Source: Oscillospiraceae bacterium
Lineage (GTDB): Bacteria; Bacillota; Clostridia; Oscillospirales; Ruminococcaceae
DNA length: 5,238 bases
Direction: 5' to 3'
NCBI GenBank assembly: GCA_029005335.1
Contig: JAQXFT010000189.1
Location: forward strand, 1-5,238
The position numbers and the translations under genes were made by a program. Shown piece by piece: positions 1 to 5,238 of the stretch. A model generated the notes under the pieces. The model was not told the DNA's origin and searched no databases. It was given only the letters and a program-made list of their open reading frames with translations. Each line of letters opens with the position of its first letter. The first letter of the stretch is position 1.

Positions 1-891
1 TCTGACTGCAAAATGCAGGAGGGTTCAATCAGATGTGACGTAAACGTATCCGTAAGAGAAAAAGGTTCTGACAAGTTCGGTACTCGCTGTGAAATGAAAA
101 ACGTAAACAGCTTCAGCGGAGCAGTAAGAGGTATCGAATACGAGGCAAAGCGTCAGATTGAAGTGCTTGAATCGGGCGGAACAGTAATTCAGGAAACAAG
201 ACGCTGGGACGATGCAAAGGGTATGAGCTTTACTATGAGAACCAAAGAGGACGCTCAGGATTACCGCTATTTTCCCGAACCCGATTTGCTTACAATCGTA
301 GTTGATGAGGAAAGAATACAGAAACTTAAAGAGAGTATTCCGGAGCTTCCTAACAGGAAGATTTCACGCTATGTAAAGGAACACGGGCTTTCACAGGTTG
401 ATGCAACTCTTATTGCGGAATCTGTCGACAAATCAAAGCTCTATGATGAATGTACTGCAATGAAAAAATGCTCTCCGAAAAATGTATGCAACTGGATTTT
501 ATCCGATATATCCAAGTTTACAAACGATACCGGAAAGAGTATTCTTGACACTGCACTTACTGCCGGAAATCTTGTATCTCTTATATGCGAGGTTGAAAAG
601 GGTACTATATCAAATTCTTCCGCAAAGAAAGTTTTTGATATTATAATCAAGGAGGATAAAGACCCTGTAAAGCTTATTGAAGAACTCGGACTTGCACAGA
701 ATTCCGATGAGGGATTCCTTGAGGAACTCGCAAAGGATATTCTTTCCAGAAACGAAAAATCCGTCAGCGACTATAAAAACGGAAAAACAAATGCACTCGG
801 CTATCTTGTCGGACAGTGTATGAAGGCATCAAAAGGCAAGGCAAATCCCGGAAAGGTTAAGGAAATCGTAACAAGAATGCTTTCCGAATAA
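1..891 (+). CDS. gatB: Asp-tRNA(Asn)/Glu-tRNA(Gln) amidotransferase subunit B, C-terminal part (5' end outside window)
   Basis: The open frame runs in from the left edge in frame 1 and gives 296 residues before TAA. GatB is usually about 475 residues, so roughly 180 N-terminal residues are missing. The ATG at base 13 is an internal methionine of a conserved block, not the start. Seen in the sequence: the GatB signature MQEGSIRCDVNVSVR (fragment residues 5-19), DYRYFPEPDLL (87-97), and the C-terminal block LGYLVGQCMKASKGKANP near the end. The last ~145 residues correspond to the GatB/YqeY tail domain that contacts the tRNA. In the family, GatB activates the misacylated Glu or Asp on tRNA with ATP, and GatA supplies ammonia from glutamine; both act in the cytoplasm as the GatCAB complex. 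gatC and gatA are probably upstream, outside the window. Its alanine codons are mostly GCA. No frameshift is seen. Confidence 0.97.
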   Translation, partial: SDCKMQEGSIRCDVNVSVREKGSDKFGTRCEMKNVNSFSGAVRGIEYEAKRQIEVLESGGTVIQETRRWDDAKGMSFTMRTKEDAQDYRYFPEPDLLTIVVDEERIQKLKESIPELPNRKISRYVKEHGLSQVDATLIAESVDKSKLYDECTAMKKCSPKNVCNWILSDISKFTNDTGKSILDTALTAGNLVSLICEVEKGTISNSSAKKVFDIIIKEDKDPVKLIEELGLAQNSDEGFLEELAKDILSRNEKSVSDYKNGKTNALGYLVGQCMKASKGKANPGKVKEIVTRMLSE

Positions 892-892
892 T

Positions 893-898
893 GGGGAG
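893..898 (+). promoter_or_regulatory. Ribosome binding site of the AI-2E family gene
   Basis: GGGGAG lies five bases before ATG 904, inside the 12-base gap after the gatB stop. It supports this start and the idea that both genes share a transcript with closely linked translation. Confidence 0.8.
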
Positions 899-903
899 AG
901 TCT

Positions 904-2169
904 ATGAAGATAAAATTCAATTATAAATACAATACAATATCGGCATATGTGTTGATAACTTTTACACTTTGCCTTCTTGTATTGGTAATGATATTCAAAT
1001 TTTCGATAATACAATTGTATCTCAACAAAATAATCAAGATACTTGCACCGATAATATGGGGACTTGTTATGGCATATCTGCTTAATCCTCTTATGAAATT
1101 TATCGAAAAATATGTTTCAAAGCTTACTAACCGAAAAAAAGAACGGAAAAAGCTTACGAGAGCAATATCAATAACACTCGTTATAACAATTTTTCTGAGC
1201 CTGATGTTTGCACTTATAGGAAACGTAGTTCCGGAGATACTTGACAGCATAAAGAATATTATGAATAATATGCAGGGCTATCTCGACAACTCACAGAAGT
1301 TTCTTCAGAATATGTTTGAAAAGCTCAACAAAAAGAATCCCGAGCTTGTTGACTTTATAAACAGGCAGTTCAACAATATAGAATCGCTTTTGCTTTCGCT
1401 TGTAAATACACTTCAGCCACAGATTGAAAATGTATTTTCAAAAGATGGTCTGCTTGCCGGACTTACCGGCGGAGCGTGGTCACTGCTTATGGGACTGAAG
1501 GATTTTCTGATTGGTCTTATAGTATCTGTATATCTTCTTTTCAGCAAGGAGATGTTCTCAGCTCAGGCAAAAAAGGCGGTATGCGGACTTTTCAACAGAA
1601 AAAACAGCGGAAGAATACTGCGTCTTACAGCTGATGCAAATGATAAGTTTATAAATTTTCTTGTCGGAAAGATTATTGATTCACTGATAATAGGCATAAT
1701 AGCATTTATTTATCTTAATATAAGGAATATGCCTTATGCTTCGCTTATAAGCATAATAATAGGTGTAACCAATATGATACCGTTTTTCGGACCATTTTTC
1801 GGAGCGATACCATCAGGACTTCTGATACTTCTCTCAAATCCTGAAAGAACTATTGAATTTATCATATTTGTATTTATTCTGCAACAGTTTGACGGAAATA
1901 TCTTAGGGCCAAAGATACTCGGCAACCAGCTTGGAGTTTCGGCTTTCTGGATACTTGTTTCAATACTTATAGGCGGTGGAATGTTCGGATTTATCGGAAT
2001 GATTCTTGCTGTGCCGTTTTTTGCGGTAATATATCCGATATTTGTAAATTATGTGCATGATAGACTGAAGCTTAAAAATATGCCTGTAAGCACATCTGAA
2101 TACTATCCGTCAGACCCTCAGAAGCCTGACCCTCCGAAAAATCCTGAAGCAAAAAAAGAAAATAAATAA
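904..2169 (+). CDS. AI-2E family transporter-like integral membrane protein
   Basis: The 421-residue protein starts at ATG 904, with GGGGAG (893-898) five bases upstream. Hydrophobic segments are visible near residues 12-34, 44-62, 86-108, 197-214, 255-272, 278-312, 315-328 and 344-383. A charged, helix-forming soluble stretch at about 110-190 separates the third and fourth segments. The layout and the blocks GVTNMIPFFGPFFGAIP (287-303), DGNILGPKILGNQLGVSAFW (330-349) and GMILAVPFFAVI (365-376) match the AI-2E_transport family (TqsA, PerM, YtvI, YdiK). Members of this family have been linked to AI-2 export or Na+/H+ exchange, but most are uncharacterised, so the substrate cannot be named. The last ~30 residues are a Pro/Lys/Glu-rich tail, probably cytoplasmic and disordered. 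The gene sits 12 bases after gatB, which suggests co-transcription, and it is followed by a strong terminator. Confidence 0.93.
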   Translation: MKIKFNYKYNTISAYVLITFTLCLLVLVMIFKFSIIQLYLNKIIKILAPIIWGLVMAYLLNPLMKFIEKYVSKLTNRKKERKKLTRAISITLVITIFLSLMFALIGNVVPEILDSIKNIMNNMQGYLDNSQKFLQNMFEKLNKKNPELVDFINRQFNNIESLLLSLVNTLQPQIENVFSKDGLLAGLTGGAWSLLMGLKDFLIGLIVSVYLLFSKEMFSAQAKKAVCGLFNRKNSGRILRLTADANDKFINFLVGKIIDSLIIGIIAFIYLNIRNMPYASLISIIIGVTNMIPFFGPFFGAIPSGLLILLSNPERTIEFIIFVFILQQFDGNILGPKILGNQLGVSAFWILVSILIGGGMFGFIGMILAVPFFAVIYPIFVNYVHDRLKLKNMPVSTSEYYPSDPQKPDPPKNPEAKKENK

Positions 2170-2174
2170 TATTC

Positions 2175-2210
2175 CGGCGGAGATTGCAATCAATCTCCGC
2201 CGCAGTTTTT
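2175..2210 (+). terminator. Rho-independent terminator after the AI-2E family gene
   Basis: Arms 2175-2186 and 2191-2202 pair perfectly over 12 bp (G+C-rich at the base, A/T towards the top) around a CAAT loop. CAG and then five T residues (2206-2210) follow. It starts five bases after the transporter stop codon, so it probably ends the gatB-transporter transcript. Confidence 0.9.
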
Positions 2211-2224
2211 ATAAAAAACATTAT

Positions 2225-2256
2225 AAAAAAAGTCAGACAAAAGTCTGACTTTTTTT
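2225..2256. terminator. Bidirectional terminator between the convergent transporter and tRNA-Ser genes
   Basis: Arms 2225-2238 and 2243-2256 form a perfect 14-bp stem: seven A:T pairs, then GTCAGAC pairing with GTCTGAC, around an AAAA loop. On either strand the GC-containing stem is followed by seven T residues, so it can work both ways. On the - strand it begins ten bases after the tRNA 3' end and is the obvious tRNA terminator. On the + strand it backs up the terminator at 2175-2210. Confidence 0.9.
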
Positions 2257-2266
2257 AACGATTCAG

Positions 2267-2352
2267 CGGACAGGGTGGGATTCGAACCCACGGTACGTTG
2301 CCGTATCACTGGTTTTCAAGACCAGCTCCTTAAACCACTCGGACACCTGTCC
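2267..2352 (-). tRNA. tRNA-Ser (anticodon UGA)
   Basis: The reverse strand folds into an 86-nt class II tRNA. The acceptor stem GGACAGG pairs with CCTGTCC, with discriminator G at 2267, as is typical of tRNA-Ser. The anticodon arm is CTGGT-CTTGAAA-ACCAG, with anticodon TGA at 2316-2318 (reads UCA, and by wobble other UCN codons). There is a long variable arm containing the TACG/CGTA stem, and the T arm is GTGGG-TTCGAAT-CCCAC. The CCA end is not encoded (the next bases are CTG), so it must be added by the CCA-adding enzyme. The gene is transcribed alone, away from adhE and towards the shared terminator. Confidence 0.98.
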
Positions 2353-2364
2353 AATTACTTAATA

Positions 2365-2393
2365 AGTATATCATATATTTCCGGAAATGTCAA
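2365..2393 (-). promoter_or_regulatory. Sigma-70/sigma-A type promoter of tRNA-Ser
   Basis: Read on the - strand, TTGACA (2388-2393) is a perfect -35 box. It is followed by a 17-bp spacer and TATACT (2365-2370) as the -10 box, one base off consensus. Transcription should start near 2357-2359, leaving only a few bases of 5' leader before the tRNA at 2352. This fits a strong, constitutive stable-RNA promoter. Confidence 0.88.
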
Positions 2394-2412
2394 GCGATTA
2401 TGCAAACAAAAA

Positions 2413-2479
2413 ATCTGCTTGAAATTTGCATTTTTTTGGTAATTATCACATTATGTATAATATAAGGCTATAAGCAGAT
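2413..2479. repeat. 8-bp inverted repeat flanking the adhE promoter
   Basis: ATCTGCTT at 2413-2420 is the exact reverse complement of AAGCAGAT at 2472-2479, with 51 bases between them. The -10 box lies between the two arms. They could be paired operator half-sites or a chance match in AT-rich DNA; the regulator is not known. Confidence 0.35.
2437..2466 (+). promoter_or_regulatory. Probable adhE promoter
   Basis: A perfect TATAAT lies at 2456-2461, about 52 bases before the adhE start; its -35 position (2433-2438) is only a T run. An overlapping alternative is TTGGTA (2437-2442), an 18-bp spacer and TATAAG (2461-2466). Either gives a leader of roughly 40-45 bases. The poor -35 match suggests that activity may depend on a regulator. 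An imperfect dyad (2442-2461) overlaps the -10 region, and an 8-bp inverted repeat (2413-2420 and 2472-2479) flanks it. Which start is used is inference. Confidence 0.5.
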
Positions 2480-2496
2480 AATATCATAAATATATG

Positions 2497-2502
2497 AAAG
2501 GA
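2497..2502 (+). promoter_or_regulatory. Ribosome binding site deciding the TTG start of adhE
   Basis: AAAGGA is the only purine-rich Shine-Dalgarno-like stretch before adhE. It sits 11 bases upstream of TTG 2514, a little long but usable. An in-frame TGA at 2505-2507 rules out a start further upstream, and the next in-frame ATG (residue 46) would cut into the conserved aldehyde dehydrogenase domain. Confidence 0.65.
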
Positions 2503-2513
2503 TTTGATTATCA

Positions 2514-5102
2514 TTGAAAAAAACTTTTATTGTTGACAATATTGAAAGCCTTTCCGAAAAAATTTCACAGGTCAGAAAGGCTCAGGAAAAATTCTCGGAA
2601 TATTCTCAGGAACAGGTTGATAAAATCTTTAAGGCTGTTGCTTCTGCTATGAATATGCAGAGACTTCCTCTCGCCAAAGCAGCTGTTGAGGAAACGGGCA
2701 TGGGTGTTACAGAGGATAAGGTCATAAAAAACAACTATGCTTCGGAATATATATACAATATCTATAAAAATACCAGAACCTGCGGTATTATTGACAGGAA
2801 TGAAACCTACGGAACTATCCGTATTGCTGAACCGGTCGGAATAATCTCAGCCGTAATCCCTACTACAAATCCCACCTCGACAACTATTTTTAAAATTCTT
2901 ATTGCTCTTAAAACCCGGAACGGTATTATTATATCTCCTCACCCGAGAGCTAAAAAATGTACTGTTGAGACTGCCCGCATTGCTCTTGAAAGTGCCGTAA
3001 AAGCCGGAGCTCCGGAAAATATAATCGGCTGGATTGATGAACCGTCTATAGAGCTTACAAATACTCTTATGAAGGAATCTGATATAATTCTTGCTACGGG
3101 CGGTGCCGGCATGGTTAAATCAGCATATTCAAGCGGTAAGCCGGCTCTGGGAGTAGGCTCGGGAAATACTCCGTCGATAATAGATGCATCTGCAGATATA
3201 AAGCTTGCTGTAAACTCTGTAATACATTCAAAGACCTTCGACAATGGAATGATTTGTGCTTCTGAACAGTCTGTCATTGTTGATTCAGAAATATATGATG
3301 ATGTCAAACAGGAATTTAATTTCAGAGGCTGTCTTGTAATGACTCCGGAACAGACGGACAAAATCAGAAATATAATGATAAAAAATAACCGTCTCAATGC
3401 CGGTATAGTAGGGCAGACTGCTTATAGCATTGCAGAAATGGCTGGCTTTGAAGTTCCTGAAGACACAAAAATTCTCATAGGAGAAGTTACCCGTTATGAC
3501 TTGTCCGAACCCTTTGCCGGTGAAAAGCTTTCGCCCATTCTTGCAATGTATAAATATGATGATTTTGATACTGCTCTTGAAATTGCCGACCATCTTGTAA
3601 AAGACGGAGGATACGGACACACATCATCAATATATCTTAATGAATCATCTGAATCTGATAAGCTTGAGCGTTTTGCTGATAAAATGAAAACCTGTCGTAT
3701 TCTTGTAAATACTCCTGCATCTCAGGGGGGTATCGGTGATTTATATAACTTTGACCTCACTCCCTCACTTACTCTCGGGTGCGGTACATGGGGAGGTAAC
3801 TCTGTATCGGATAATGTTGGTGTAAAACATCTTCTCAACATAAAGACGGTTGCCGAAAGAAGGGAAAATATGCTCTGGCTGAGAGTACCAAAAAAAGTAT
3901 ATTTCAAAAAAGGCTGTCTGCCGACTGCACTGGAGGAACTCCGAAACAGAAAAAAACGTGTATTTATCGTCACTGATTCTTTTCTTTACAGGAATAATAT
4001 GATTGCTCCTGTAACTAAGAAGCTCAGTCAGATGAATATATCATATACTGTATTCTCAGATGTCGAACCCGACCCTACTCTTGAAAGCACTCAGAAAGGC
4101 TCTGAAAGTATGCGTTCATTTGAACCTGACTGTATTATCGCAATCGGAGGCGGTTCTGCCATGGACGCAGGAAAAATTATGTGGCTTATGTATGAACACC
4201 CTGAAACCTCCTTTTCTGACCTTGCAATGCGTTTTATGGATATAAGAAAGCGTATATATTCATTTCCGGAGATGAAATCATGTTTTATAGCAATTCCGAC
4301 TTCTTCGGGAACAGGTTCGGAGGTAACTCCCTTTGCCGTCATTACTGACAGGAAAACAGATATAAAATATCCTCTTGCCGATTATGAGCTTATGCCGGAT
4401 ATGGCTATAATTGATACGGATTTGATGATGTCTGCTCCGAAGAGTCTTACTTCTGCTTCAGGCATAGATGCCCTCACACACGCTCTTGAAGCATATGTAT
4501 CTGTAATGGCATCGGATTATACTGATTCTCTTGCTCTGGGAGCTATGAAGAATATCTTTATATATCTTCCCATGGCATACAGTGACGGAAATAATATTAC
4601 TGCAAGGGAAAAAATGGCGAATGCTTCTACTATGGCAGGAATCGCCTTTGCAAATGCCTTTCTCGGAATATGTCACTCTATGGCACATAAGCTCGGAGCA
4701 TTTTTTCACATTCCTCACGGAATTGCAAATGCACTTTTAATTACTGAAGTAATGCGTTTCAACGTATCGGAAGCACCTGCTAAAATGGGTTCATTCTCAC
4801 AGTATAAATATCCGAACTGCCTCAACAAATACGCTGAAGCCGGTCGTTATATCGGTCTTAATGATGAAGGAAGCAATGAGGAAATTTTTGAAAGACTTAT
4901 CGACCGCATTGAAAAGCTTAAACGTGCCATAGATATAAAGCCAACTATCAGGGATTATAATATTCCTGAAAATGAGTTTCTCGGAAAGCTTGACAGAATG
5001 ACTGAGCTTGCTTTTGATGACCAGTGTACCGGAGCTAATCCCCGATATCCTCTTATGAGCGAAATAAAAAATATCTATCTTAAAGCATATTACGGCAAGT
5101 GA
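2514..5102 (+). CDS. adhE: Bifunctional acetaldehyde-CoA/alcohol dehydrogenase
   Basis: The 862-residue two-domain protein converts acetyl-CoA to acetaldehyde and then ethanol, using two NADH, in the cytoplasm. In the family it forms long filaments (spirosomes). Residues ~1-440 are the CoA-acylating aldehyde dehydrogenase. They include PTTNPTST (116-123), ATGGAGMVKSAYSSGKPALG (194-213) and the catalytic cysteine C248 in MICASEQS. After a short linker, residues ~455-862 are the iron-dependent alcohol dehydrogenase. They include GGGSAMDAGK (545-554), TSSGTGSEVTPFAV (596-609) and the expected iron ligands D652, H656, H721 and H735 in the blocks IDALTHALEAY and CHSMAHKLGAFFHIPHG. All key residues are present, so both activities should be intact. 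Translation starts at TTG. The protein ends at YYGK, whereas E. coli AdhE carries an additional charged tail of about 25-30 residues. The stop codon coincides with the inferred end of an IS200/IS605-like element. Early alanine codons are mostly GCT/GCC, unlike the upstream genes. Confidence 0.97.
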   Translation: MKKTFIVDNIESLSEKISQVRKAQEKFSEYSQEQVDKIFKAVASAMNMQRLPLAKAAVEETGMGVTEDKVIKNNYASEYIYNIYKNTRTCGIIDRNETYGTIRIAEPVGIISAVIPTTNPTSTTIFKILIALKTRNGIIISPHPRAKKCTVETARIALESAVKAGAPENIIGWIDEPSIELTNTLMKESDIILATGGAGMVKSAYSSGKPALGVGSGNTPSIIDASADIKLAVNSVIHSKTFDNGMICASEQSVIVDSEIYDDVKQEFNFRGCLVMTPEQTDKIRNIMIKNNRLNAGIVGQTAYSIAEMAGFEVPEDTKILIGEVTRYDLSEPFAGEKLSPILAMYKYDDFDTALEIADHLVKDGGYGHTSSIYLNESSESDKLERFADKMKTCRILVNTPASQGGIGDLYNFDLTPSLTLGCGTWGGNSVSDNVGVKHLLNIKTVAERRENMLWLRVPKKVYFKKGCLPTALEELRNRKKRVFIVTDSFLYRNNMIAPVTKKLSQMNISYTVFSDVEPDPTLESTQKGSESMRSFEPDCIIAIGGGSAMDAGKIMWLMYEHPETSFSDLAMRFMDIRKRIYSFPEMKSCFIAIPTSSGTGSEVTPFAVITDRKTDIKYPLADYELMPDMAIIDTDLMMSAPKSLTSASGIDALTHALEAYVSVMASDYTDSLALGAMKNIFIYLPMAYSDGNNITAREKMANASTMAGIAFANAFLGICHSMAHKLGAFFHIPHGIANALLITEVMRFNVSEAPAKMGSFSQYKYPNCLNKYAEAGRYIGLNDEGSNEEIFERLIDRIEKLKRAIDIKPTIRDYNIPENEFLGKLDRMTELAFDDQCTGANPRYPLMSEIKNIYLKAYYGK

Positions 5103-5108
5103 CATCCT

Positions 5109-5130
5109 CCCCCACCTGTAGAGGTGGGGG
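5109..5130 (-). repeat. Subterminal hairpin of the IS200/IS605-like right end
   Basis: CCCCCACCT (5109-5117) pairs perfectly with AGGTGGGGG (5122-5130) around a 4-base loop (CTAC on the - strand). Its high G+C stands out from the AT-rich surroundings. In this family such a hairpin is bound by the TnpA transposase and is also the 3' terminal stem of the TnpB guide RNA scaffold. No T run follows on either strand, so it is not a standard terminator. Confidence 0.8.
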
Positions 5131-5140
5131 CTTCCTCTCA

Positions 5141-5238
5141 TTATGAGCAGTCGGTTCTCGTTCGATAGCACAAATGTACTAAGCATAAGCGAGCTATCCC
5201 CGTATGTCCTACGGTTATTTGATAGATTTGTCTGTTAT
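5141..5238 (-). pseudogene. tnpB: C-terminal tail of a TnpB-like protein (partial at window edge, possibly frame-disrupted)
   Basis: On the - strand, the frame entering from the right edge at codon 5236-5234 reads 31 residues before TAA (5141-5143). Its stretch YQITVGHTGIARLC resembles the end of IS605-family TnpB (RNA-guided nuclease), where TVGHTGI is usually followed by an ACGD-like zinc-finger-adjacent motif. Here ACGD is absent. The adjacent frames give LAYA followed by a stop, or SSLMLSTFVLSNENRLL, which looks more like a TnpB tail. This suggests a small indel after GHTGI, or simply that the coding sequence gives way to the guide-RNA scaffold. The catalytic part is outside the window, so activity cannot be judged. 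The identification rests on a short motif. Confidence 0.42.

Larger units (their letters stand above)
5099..5238 (-). mobile_element. Right end of an IS200/IS605-family (TnpB-type) element, left part outside window
   Basis: Read on the - strand, the window edge contains a TnpB-like C-terminal frame, then GGAAG, a 9-bp C/G-rich hairpin, AGGATG and TCAC, and then adhE. A subterminal hairpin a few bases inside a TCAA/TCAC-like cleavage tetranucleotide is the known arrangement of IS200/IS605 right ends. The layout GAAGCCCCC...GGGGGAGGATGTCA is one I recognise as common after tnpB genes. If TCAC (5099-5102) is the right cleavage site, the host junction lies between 5098 and 5099. Such elements make no target duplication and have no terminal inverted repeats, so one end alone cannot prove the call. 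It could also be a non-autonomous derivative or a decayed copy. Confidence 0.68.
5099..5238 (-). ncRNA. Possible 3' part of a TnpB guide RNA (omegaRNA/reRNA)
   Basis: In TnpB elements the guide RNA scaffold overlaps the tnpB 3' end and the right end, and the guide is copied from the DNA just beyond the element. The region has suitable local stems on the - strand: CCGTA/TACGG (5200-5204 and 5210-5214), GATAGC/GCTATC (5164-5169 and 5193-5198), CTCA/TGAG (5137-5140 and 5144-5147) and the strong hairpin at 5109-5130. The guide would begin at 5098 and run into adhE in antisense. This is inferred from the family arrangement; no promoter or processing site is seen. Confidence 0.35.

Noticed and set aside
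891..926. 12-codon reading frame starting at ATG 891, overlapping the gatB stop as TAATG
   Set aside because: Its ATG precedes the Shine-Dalgarno sequence that clearly serves ATG 904, and the peptide is very short.
921..1250. Open frame on the - strand inside the AI-2E family gene
   Set aside because: Its hydrophobic composition is just the complement of the membrane-protein codons; no independent support.
2267..2352. tRNA-Ser as an integration (att) site of a genomic island
   Set aside because: No integrase gene and no repeated copy of the tRNA 3' end in the window; the surrounding genes look like ordinary core genes.
2400..2431. ATGCAAA (2400-2406) and TTTGCAT (2425-2431), followed by a T run, as a terminator or operator
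   Set aside because: Only 7 bp of mostly A/T pairing across an 18-base loop, with no gene on the + strand to terminate; weak evidence for a site.
2394..2513. Rex binding site or riboswitch upstream of adhE
   Set aside because: No good TTGTTAA/TTAACAA-type or TTGTGA/TCACAA palindrome is present, and the leader after the promoter is too short for a known riboswitch.
2939..3397. Long open frame on the - strand inside adhE (and similar - strand frames at 3285-3620, 3722-3973, 4091-4342, 4458-4718 and 4797-5186)
   Set aside because: All lie opposite the strongly conserved AdhE coding frame, show no recognisable domains and lack convincing start signals; they are shadows of adhE.
5109..5130. Hairpin considered as the adhE intrinsic terminator
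   Set aside because: On the + strand it is followed by CTTCCTCTCA, not a T run. The sequence context fits an IS200/IS605 right end better.

Overview
The window looks like a chromosomal stretch from a low-GC, anaerobic Clostridia-type Firmicute. Supporting signs are the AT-rich base composition, a GatCAB amidotransferase subunit, strong purine-rich ribosome binding sites, a tRNA without an encoded CCA end, and a bifunctional fermentative AdhE. I cannot fix the genus from sequence alone; a gut Oscillospiraceae/Ruminococcaceae-like host is my guess.

Layout. Bases 1-891 are the C-terminal part of gatB (Glu/Asp-tRNA amidotransferase subunit B) on the + strand. Twelve bases later comes a + strand AI-2E-family membrane protein (904-2169), probably in the same transcript. 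That transcript ends at a strong hairpin terminator (2175-2210). A second, bidirectional A/T-flanked hairpin (2225-2256) also ends the opposing tRNA transcript. tRNA-Ser(UGA) lies on the - strand (2267-2352), driven by an almost textbook sigma-70/sigma-A promoter (2365-2393). Divergent from it, a promoter region with several dyads leads to adhE (2514-5102, + strand, TTG start), the acetaldehyde/alcohol dehydrogenase that turns acetyl-CoA into ethanol and regenerates NAD+.

The last ~140 bases (5099-5238) are the most interesting part. Directly on the adhE stop codon begins a sequence that looks like the right end of an IS200/IS605-family (TnpB-carrying) element lying on the - strand. It has a 9-bp C/G-rich hairpin, a TCAC-type end, and further inside a reading frame containing TVGHTGI, which resembles the C-terminal end of TnpB proteins. 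The inferred element boundary falls inside the last codons of adhE, so the element may supply the adhE stop codon. A TnpB guide RNA (omegaRNA/reRNA) made from it would read into adhE in antisense. The left end and the bulk of the element are outside the window.

Functionally, gatB (translation), the transporter-like protein, the tRNA and adhE (fermentation) are housekeeping genes with no shared pathway. No new multi-gene system is visible; the insertion at the adhE 3' end is the main accessory feature.
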